A stretch of 7,202 bases of DNA, from positions 1 to 7,202 of the forward strand of contig CALEMZ010000285.1 in assembly GCA_937910975.1 (NCBI GenBank), in the 5' to 3' direction. The notes beneath the pieces are model-generated. The model did not search any database. It was not told the DNA's origin and saw nothing but the letters and a program-made list of their open reading frames with translations. This document shows, piece by piece, positions 5,811 to 7,202 of the stretch (position 1 is its first letter; the number at the start of each line of letters is the position of its first letter). The position numbers and the translations under genes were made by a program. Origin of the DNA: an uncultured Pseudorhodobacter sp. (GTDB taxonomy: Bacteria; Pseudomonadota; Alphaproteobacteria; Rhodobacterales; Rhodobacteraceae).

Positions 5811-6557
5811 ATGAACCAATATGATCTGAACGGTCAGGTGGCGGTGATAACGGGCGGCGCGCAGGGCATTGGCCTTGCCGTTGCCCAGCGAATTCACGGC
5901 TCTGGCGCGACGGTGGTGCTTTGGGATCAGGACGCGGCCTTGGCAGCGGCCTCGGCGGCGGCCATGGGCGCGCGGGCGTATGGTGCGGGGGTGGATGTGA
6001 CGGATGCGGGTGCCGTGGCAGCGCTGGCCGAGGCCACGGTCGCGGCGCATGGCCGGATTGATGTGCTGGTCGCCTGCGCGGGGATTGCGGGGTCCAACGG
6101 GCCGGTGCAGGACTATCCGGTGGCGGAGTTTCACAGAATCGTCGATGTGAACCTGAACGGGGTTTTCCATTGCTGCCGTGCGGTGCTGCCGGTGATGCAG
6201 GCACAGGGCTATGGTCGGGTGGTTAATATCGCCTCAGTCGCGGGCAAGGAGGGCAATCCCAATGCAGCGGCCTATTCGGCCTCCAAGGCCGGGGTCATCG
6301 CCCTGACCAAGAGTTTGGGCAAGGAAAACGCAGGCCAGAATATTGCGGTCAATTGCGTCACCCCGGCAGCGGCACGGACCCGAATTTTCGATCAGATGGC
6401 GCAATCTCACATTGACTTCATGCTGTCGAAAATTCCGCGGGGACGGTTTTTGGAACTGGAGGAAGCAGCCTCAATGATCACCTGGCTTTGTACGGCGGAA
6501 AACTCCTTCACCACCGGCGGAGTTTTTGACCTTTCGGGCGGGCGCGCAACCTATTGA
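5811..6557 (+). CDS. Short-chain dehydrogenase/reductase of unassigned substrate, third gene of the deoxy-sugar-acid group
   Basis: This 248-residue classical SDR has TGGAQGIG (14-21), Asp39 after strand 2 (NAD preference), Asn114, Ser142, Tyr155 and Lys159, so the full catalytic tetrad is present. Two family motifs deviate: the usual NNAG is ACAG (89-92), and the P-G after strand 6 is P-A in NCVTPAAARTRIF. The C-terminus ends in FTTGGVFDLSGGRATY. It follows the FAH gene by 37 nt with GGGGAAA (5797-5803) as ribosome site; a closer ATG at 5806 is out of frame. In a non-phosphorylative fucose or rhamnose pathway the missing SDR would be the sugar 1-dehydrogenase, so this is the first hypothesis. 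A second 4-dehydrogenase with different stereochemistry is the alternative. It is clearly not a recent duplicate of the SDR at 4169, since the two share little beyond the fold motifs. I cannot name the substrate. Confidence 0.8.
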   Translation: MNQYDLNGQVAVITGGAQGIGLAVAQRIHGSGATVVLWDQDAALAAASAAAMGARAYGAGVDVTDAGAVAALAEATVAAHGRIDVLVACAGIAGSNGPVQDYPVAEFHRIVDVNLNGVFHCCRAVLPVMQAQGYGRVVNIASVAGKEGNPNAAAYSASKAGVIALTKSLGKENAGQNIAVNCVTPAAARTRIFDQMAQSHIDFMLSKIPRGRFLELEEAASMITWLCTAENSFTTGGVFDLSGGRATY

Positions 6558-6576
6558 ACGCAGGTATGGAGCCGCC

Positions 6577-6625
6577 TACAAATTATTGTAACGCGTTGAA
6601 GTTAAGTTGTAATATGGCTTTGTAA
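6577..6625. repeat. AT-rich cluster of TTGTAA repeats with an inverted repeat
   Basis: TTGTAA occurs at 6586-6591, 6607-6612 and 6620-6625, so the first two are 21 bp apart, about two helical turns. The first is also part of an inverted repeat, TACAA-ATTA-TTGTA (6577-6590), and is followed at once by the 8-bp palindrome AACGCGTT (6590-6597). The cluster lies in the 217-bp non-coding stretch (6558-6774) between convergent genes, where no promoter is needed for either neighbour. It may be a relic or a binding site; no function is assigned. Confidence 0.3.
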
Positions 6626-6679
6626 GTTCCGGCCTGCTTTTGTGCGTTTGGCAGCGCTAACCGCCACAGATGGCCGGCA

Positions 6680-6715
6680 ATCACGGGCCCATTCTTTGCA
6701 GAATGGGCCCGTGAT
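6680..6715. terminator. Perfect 16-bp stem hairpin between convergent genes, probable bidirectional terminator
   Basis: ATCACGGGCCCATTCT (6680-6695) and its exact reverse complement (6700-6715) flank a TTGC loop. The stem is GC-rich in the middle and would form in RNA from either strand. It lies 122 nt past the stop of the rightward SDR and 59 nt past the stop of leftward ilvC, where a shared terminator is expected. Neither side has a proper T-run after the stem, so it is not a textbook intrinsic terminator; it may instead stall polymerase weakly or block 3' exonucleases. Confidence 0.6.
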
Positions 6716-6774
6716 CCTAAGGCAAGCGTTTCGAATTTCATCTGACCCAAGGATCAGAAGAAACGCAAATCGTT

Positions 6775-7202
6775 TTAGTTGCGGGCTTTATCGACCATTT
6801 TGCCTTTGGAAATCCAAGGCATCATGGCGCGCAGAGTTTCGCCCACTTTCTCGATCTGGTGCTCGTCATTGATGCGACGAGTCGCTTTGAATGACGGCTG
6901 GCCAACGGCATTTTCCAGCATGAAGTCACGCACGAATTTGCCGGACTGAATGTCGGTCAGCACTTCTTTCATGCGGGCCTTGGTTTCGGCGTAAGGCAGA
7001 ATGCGCGGGCCGGAGACATATTCGCCATATTCGGCGGTGTTGGAGATCGAGTAGTTCATGTTGGCGATGCCGCCTTCATAGATCAGGTCTACGATCAGCT
7101 TCACTTCATGCAGGCACTCGAAATAAGCCATTTCCGGCTCGTAACCCGCTTCCACAAGGGTTTCAAAGCCCATGCGGATCAATTCAACAAGGCCACCGCA
7201 CA
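6775..7202 (-). CDS. ilvC: Ketol-acid reductoisomerase IlvC, C-terminal part (5' end outside window)
   Basis: IlvC (KARI) converts 2-acetolactate or 2-aceto-2-hydroxybutyrate to the dihydroxy acids of valine, isoleucine and leucine synthesis, using NADPH and magnesium. The visible 141 codons cover the end of the knotted helical domain: CGGLVELIRMGFETLVEAGY, then YFECLHEVKLI with the two metal-binding glutamates of the second half of the active site, then MNYSISNTAEYG with the substrate-contacting serine. The remainder, from GEYVSGPRILPY to KGKMVDKARN and a TAA stop, is about 90 residues. That is the length expected for the short class I enzyme and not the long E. coli-type class II. The frame stays open to the window edge, so the start lies beyond 7202. 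It converges on the catabolic operon and is probably unrelated to it in function. Confidence 0.97.
   Translation of the reverse strand, partial: CGGLVELIRMGFETLVEAGYEPEMAYFECLHEVKLIVDLIYEGGIANMNYSISNTAEYGEYVSGPRILPYAETKARMKEVLTDIQSGKFVRDFMLENAVGQPSFKATRRINDEHQIEKVGETLRAMMPWISKGKMVDKARN

Noticed and set aside
6642..6872. Small rightward open frame (76 codons) near the end of the operon
   Set aside because: It runs through the hairpin and into antisense ilvC, begins at a GTG without a ribosome site, and has no recognisable features.

Overview
The window looks like chromosomal DNA from an alphaproteobacterium, most likely of the Rhodobacterales (Roseobacter-like). This is inferred from the GC-rich, alanine-rich coding style, the proteobacterial class I IlvC tail and the gene order; no phylogenetic marker is present to prove it. 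There are eight protein-coding genes, two of them cut by the window ends. I see no tRNA, rRNA, CRISPR array, insertion sequence or phage gene.

Region 1 (1-228): the first 25 codons of a leftward gene, possibly murQ (MurNAc-6-P etherase), then an AT-rich divergent control region. That region holds two near-identical 18-bp elements in opposite orientation (99-116 and 209-226), one next to each start codon. They are the obvious candidate binding sites for the GntR-type repressor encoded just downstream.

Region 2 (229-4039): a tightly packed four-gene amino-sugar operon: BadF-family sugar kinase, GntR/UTRA regulator, GlmS-like double-SIS protein (NagB-II type deaminase) and NagA deacetylase. Two junctions are ATGA overlaps and one gap is 3 nt, so translation is probably coupled. 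Together they form a PTS-independent route: GlcNAc (perhaps also MurNAc) is phosphorylated in the cytoplasm, deacetylated by NagA to GlcN-6-P, and deaminated to fructose-6-P by the SIS protein in place of classical NagB. If the divergent gene is murQ, the region is an amino-sugar salvage locus that could also take in MurNAc.

Region 3 (4040-6557): after a 129-bp gap with its own weak control signals come a BDH2-like SDR dehydrogenase, an FAH-family hydrolase and a second SDR. The first two match the last two steps of non-phosphorylative 6-deoxyhexose (L-fucose/L-rhamnose) catabolism: 2-keto-3-deoxy acid to 2,4-diketo-3-deoxy acid to pyruvate plus L-lactate. The enzymes of the upper pathway (lactonase, sugar-acid dehydratase) and any transporter are not in this window. 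The role of the last SDR is open; it may be the sugar 1-dehydrogenase.

Region 4 (6558-7202): a 217-bp non-coding stretch with a set of TTGTAA repeats and a perfect 16-bp-stem hairpin separates the operon from the convergent 3' end of ilvC (ketol-acid reductoisomerase), a core biosynthetic gene that probably marks the edge of this catabolic block.
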